In this document: positions 62,317 to 64,000 of the stretch, piece after piece
Numbering within the stretch: the first letter of the stretch is position 1
Layout: every line of letters starts with the position of its first letter
Assembly (NCBI GenBank): GCA_964494505.1
Contig: CAZBRO010000004.1
Coordinates: 225,996-289,995 of the forward strand
From: CAIYRG01 sp964494505
GTDB lineage: Bacteria; Pseudomonadota; Alphaproteobacteria; Micropepsales; Micropepsaceae
DNA length: 64,000 nt
Reading direction: 5' to 3'
Notes under the pieces: generated by a model
What the model saw: only the letters and a program-made list of their open reading frames with translations
Told to the model about the DNA's origin: nothing
Databases searched by the model: none
Made by a program: the position numbers and the translations under genes

Positions 62317-62589
62317 ATGAAGAAATCCGTCACCATCACAGCCCGCATCACACCGGCGCTGAACAAGAGGCTGATCGCTTACGCCAAGGCGGCGAGGCGC
62401 TCCAAATCCTGGTTGATCGAAGATATCATAGGCCGCCACATCGAGGGCGAAATCGAAATCGTCGAGAAGGTGAACGAGGGAATTGCGTCGGCCGAGCGAA
62501 GGGAATTCCACACGTCTGAAGACGTGTTTGGCGCCATACGGGCGAAATCGGAGCGCCGCCGTCGCGCCACCCGACGCAAAGCAGCATGA
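62317..62589 (+). CDS. Ribbon-helix-helix antitoxin
   Basis: A 90-residue protein: KKSVTITARITPALNKRLIA at the N-terminus is a CopG/ParD-type ribbon-helix-helix DNA-binding domain, followed by SKSWLIEDIIGRHIE and a charged C-terminal part that would wrap the toxin. The ATG at 62317 has GGAG upstream. It overlaps the toxin reading frame start (62586) as ATGA. In the known scheme it neutralises a ParE-type toxin and represses its own promoter. Confidence 0.82.
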   Translation: MKKSVTITARITPALNKRLIAYAKAARRSKSWLIEDIIGRHIEGEIEIVEKVNEGIASAERREFHTSEDVFGAIRAKSERRRRATRRKAA

Positions 62590-62880
62590 AAGCCGTTTGG
62601 ACCGGCACAGCCCGCCAGAATGTGGACGAAATCTGGGCCTACATCGCGGAAGAGAATATTCACGCGGCGGACGGCCTTATGCTGAGGTTCCGCGCGGCAT
62701 CCGAACTGCTGGAACAGTTCCCGACAATCGGGGCGGTCAGGCCGGGCAAGAGGAACACGCGAGGTCGTGGTTGCCGGTACTTCGTATCTGCTCATCTACC
62801 GCATTGCCGATGATCGCGTGCAAATTCTGCGCGTGATCCATGGCGCACGGGACTGGCCGCCAAAGCGCAAGCGCTCTTGA
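62586..62880 (+). pseudogene. ParE-family toxin with a frameshift
   Basis: The start is intact: KAVWTGTARQNVDEIWAYIA, LRFRAASELLEQFPTIG, as in ParE/RelE-like toxins. Near 62750-62761 the frame shifts by one base: the original frame stops at 62811-62813 after a nonsense tail, while the next frame continues TYLLIYRIADDR-like coding (GTSYLLIYRIADDRVQILR, then ARDWPPKRKRS) to a TGA at 62878-62880. The two halves together make a full-length toxin of about 97 residues. The shift is either a real inactivating change or a sequencing error. Confidence 0.8.
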
Positions 62881-62931
62881 ACCGGCGCGCGCGTGCGCGT
62901 CAATATCGGCCCGAACATCCGAGGAAACCTC

Positions 62932-64000
62932 ATGTCAGATACGCTCATCCCAGTCTCGCCCGCATGGAAGGCCAAGGCCTTCATTGACCCGGCGAAATAT
63001 GACGGCTGGTACGTCGATTCCATCGCCAATGCCGACGGTTTCTGGGGCGAGGAAGGGCGGAAGCTCGACTGGATCAAGCCCTTCGCCACAGTGAAGGACA
63101 CCTCGTTCAACCTGCACAATTTCCACATCCGCTGGTTCGAGGACGGCACGCTCAACGTCTCGGCCAATTGCATCGACCGGCACCTGCCCGCCCGCGCGAA
63201 CCAGACGGCGATTCTCTGGGAAGGCGACGACCCGGCGCAATCCCGCCACATCACCTATGCCGACCTGCACCGCGAAGTCTGCCGTTTCGCCAATGTGCTG
63301 AAGGCGAACGGGGTGAAGCGCGGCGACCGCGTCACCATCTACCTGCCGATGATTCCGGAAGCGGCCTACGCCATGCTGGCCTGCGCGCGCATCGGCGCGA
63401 TCCATTCGGTGGTGTTCGCAGGCTTCTCGCCGGATTCCCTTGCCGGGCGCATCCTCGATTGCAAGAGCGAGGTCGTGATCACCGCGGATGAGGGTCTGCG
63501 CGGCGGCAAGACGGTGCCCTTGAAGCGCAACACCGACATCGCAATGACTCAATGCCCGGACGTCAAGCGCGTGATCGTGGTCGAGCGCACCGGCGCCAAG
63601 GAGCTGATGCATGCCGGCCGCGACGTCTGGTACCACGAGGAAGCGGCGAACGTATCGGACGACTGCCCGCCGGAGGAAATGGGCGCCGAAGACCCGCTGT
63701 TCATTCTGTATACGTCGGGTTCCACGGGCAAGCCCAAGGGCGTTCTGCACACCTCGGCCGGCTATCTCTGCTACGCGGCCTTCACCCACAAATATGTGTT
63801 CGATTACCATGACGGCGACATCTATTGGTGCACCGCCGACGTCGGCTGGGTCACCGGACACAGCTACATCGTCTACGGCCCGCTCGCCAACGGCGCCACC
63901 ACGCTGATGTTCGAAGGCATCCCGAATTATCCGAGCACGTCGCGGTTCTGGGAGGTGATCGACAAGCACAAGGTCAACATCTTCTACACCGCGCCGACCG
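62932..64000 (+). CDS. acs: Acetyl-CoA synthetase (AMP-forming), 5' part
   Basis: The first 356 codons of an acetate-CoA ligase; the rest lies beyond the right edge. Seen: SPAWKAKAFIDPAKYDGWY, PHLPARANQTAIL-like region (RHLPARANQTAILWEG), VYLPM-like IYLPMIPEAAYAMLACAR, GAIHSVVFAGFSPDSLAGR, and the AMP-binding P-loop ILYTSGSTGKPKGVLHT, followed by DVGWVTGHSYIVYGPL. It turns acetate, CoA and ATP into acetyl-CoA. The ATG at 62932 follows GAGGAA. Confidence 0.95.
   Translation, partial: MSDTLIPVSPAWKAKAFIDPAKYDGWYVDSIANADGFWGEEGRKLDWIKPFATVKDTSFNLHNFHIRWFEDGTLNVSANCIDRHLPARANQTAILWEGDDPAQSRHITYADLHREVCRFANVLKANGVKRGDRVTIYLPMIPEAAYAMLACARIGAIHSVVFAGFSPDSLAGRILDCKSEVVITADEGLRGGKTVPLKRNTDIAMTQCPDVKRVIVVERTGAKELMHAGRDVWYHEEAANVSDDCPPEEMGAEDPLFILYTSGSTGKPKGVLHTSAGYLCYAAFTHKYVFDYHDGDIYWCTADVGWVTGHSYIVYGPLANGATTLMFEGIPNYPSTSRFWEVIDKHKVNIFYTAPT

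Overview
The window is a 64 kb piece of a GC-rich alphaproteobacterial chromosome. The evidence is the SOS box of the alphaproteobacterial form (GTTC-N7-GTTC) before imuA-imuB-dnaE2, the order rpsT-dnaA-dnaN-recF-gyrB, IalB-family and HAMP-array kinase proteins, and alphaproteobacterial-type argG. The genus cannot be fixed from sequence reading alone. There are no rRNA genes, I recognised no tRNA genes, and I see no CRISPR array, insertion sequence or prophage.

Layout. 1-4.5 kb: 5' part of a histidine kinase with tandem HAMP repeats, then small stress-type genes (PRC-barrel, DUF1328, a doubled DUF6328 membrane protein, hemerythrin). 4.5-11 kb: SOS mutagenesis operon imuA-imuB-dnaE2 on the minus strand, divergent from a UdgX-type uracil-DNA glycosylase across a LexA box. 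11-25 kb: a tightly coupled plus-strand operon for alpha-glucan and trehalose metabolism (treS-mak fusion, glgB, glgX, malQ, treY, a stand-alone phosphoglucose isomerase domain). 25-27.3 kb: egtB-egtD for ergothioneine. 27.3-33.7 kb: a divergent, probably catabolic cluster (periplasmic-type binding protein, amidase, cupin, DUF2848; opposite, a Tat-exported thiamine-diphosphate enzyme and a two-domain VOC protein). 33.9-42.8 kb: rpsT, an AT-rich gap, rhodanese, dnaA, dnaN, recF, a LysE exporter and gyrB. 42.9-52.4 kb: housekeeping genes (glutathione peroxidase, GST, argG, methyltransferase, 2OG oxygenase, rlmN, ialB, SPOUT methyltransferase, asparaginase). 52.4-58.3 kb: accessory secreted proteins (three tandem DUF6491-like paralogues, a PEP-CTERM protein with a C39-like catalytic triad behind a sigma-54 promoter, and a tandem pair of unknown proteins followed by a HEAT-like protein). 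58.3-64 kb: thiC with a TPP riboswitch, a membrane-tailed HAD phosphatase, a FAH hydrolase, a toxin-antitoxin pair whose toxin is frameshifted, and the 5' part of acs.

Most genes are packed into operons with 4-base ATGA, GTGA or TTGA overlaps. TTG starts inside TTGA overlaps recur three times. Short palindromic repeats have entered reading frames without breaking them in dnaE2, imuB and the LysE gene, and a longer palindromic repeat occurs in two intergenic regions.

The best candidates for undescribed biology are the tandem unknown pair plus HEAT-like gene at 56-58 kb and the sigma-54-driven PEP-CTERM peptidase-like protein at 54.3-55.3 kb. The exported ThDP enzyme cluster is a weaker third candidate.
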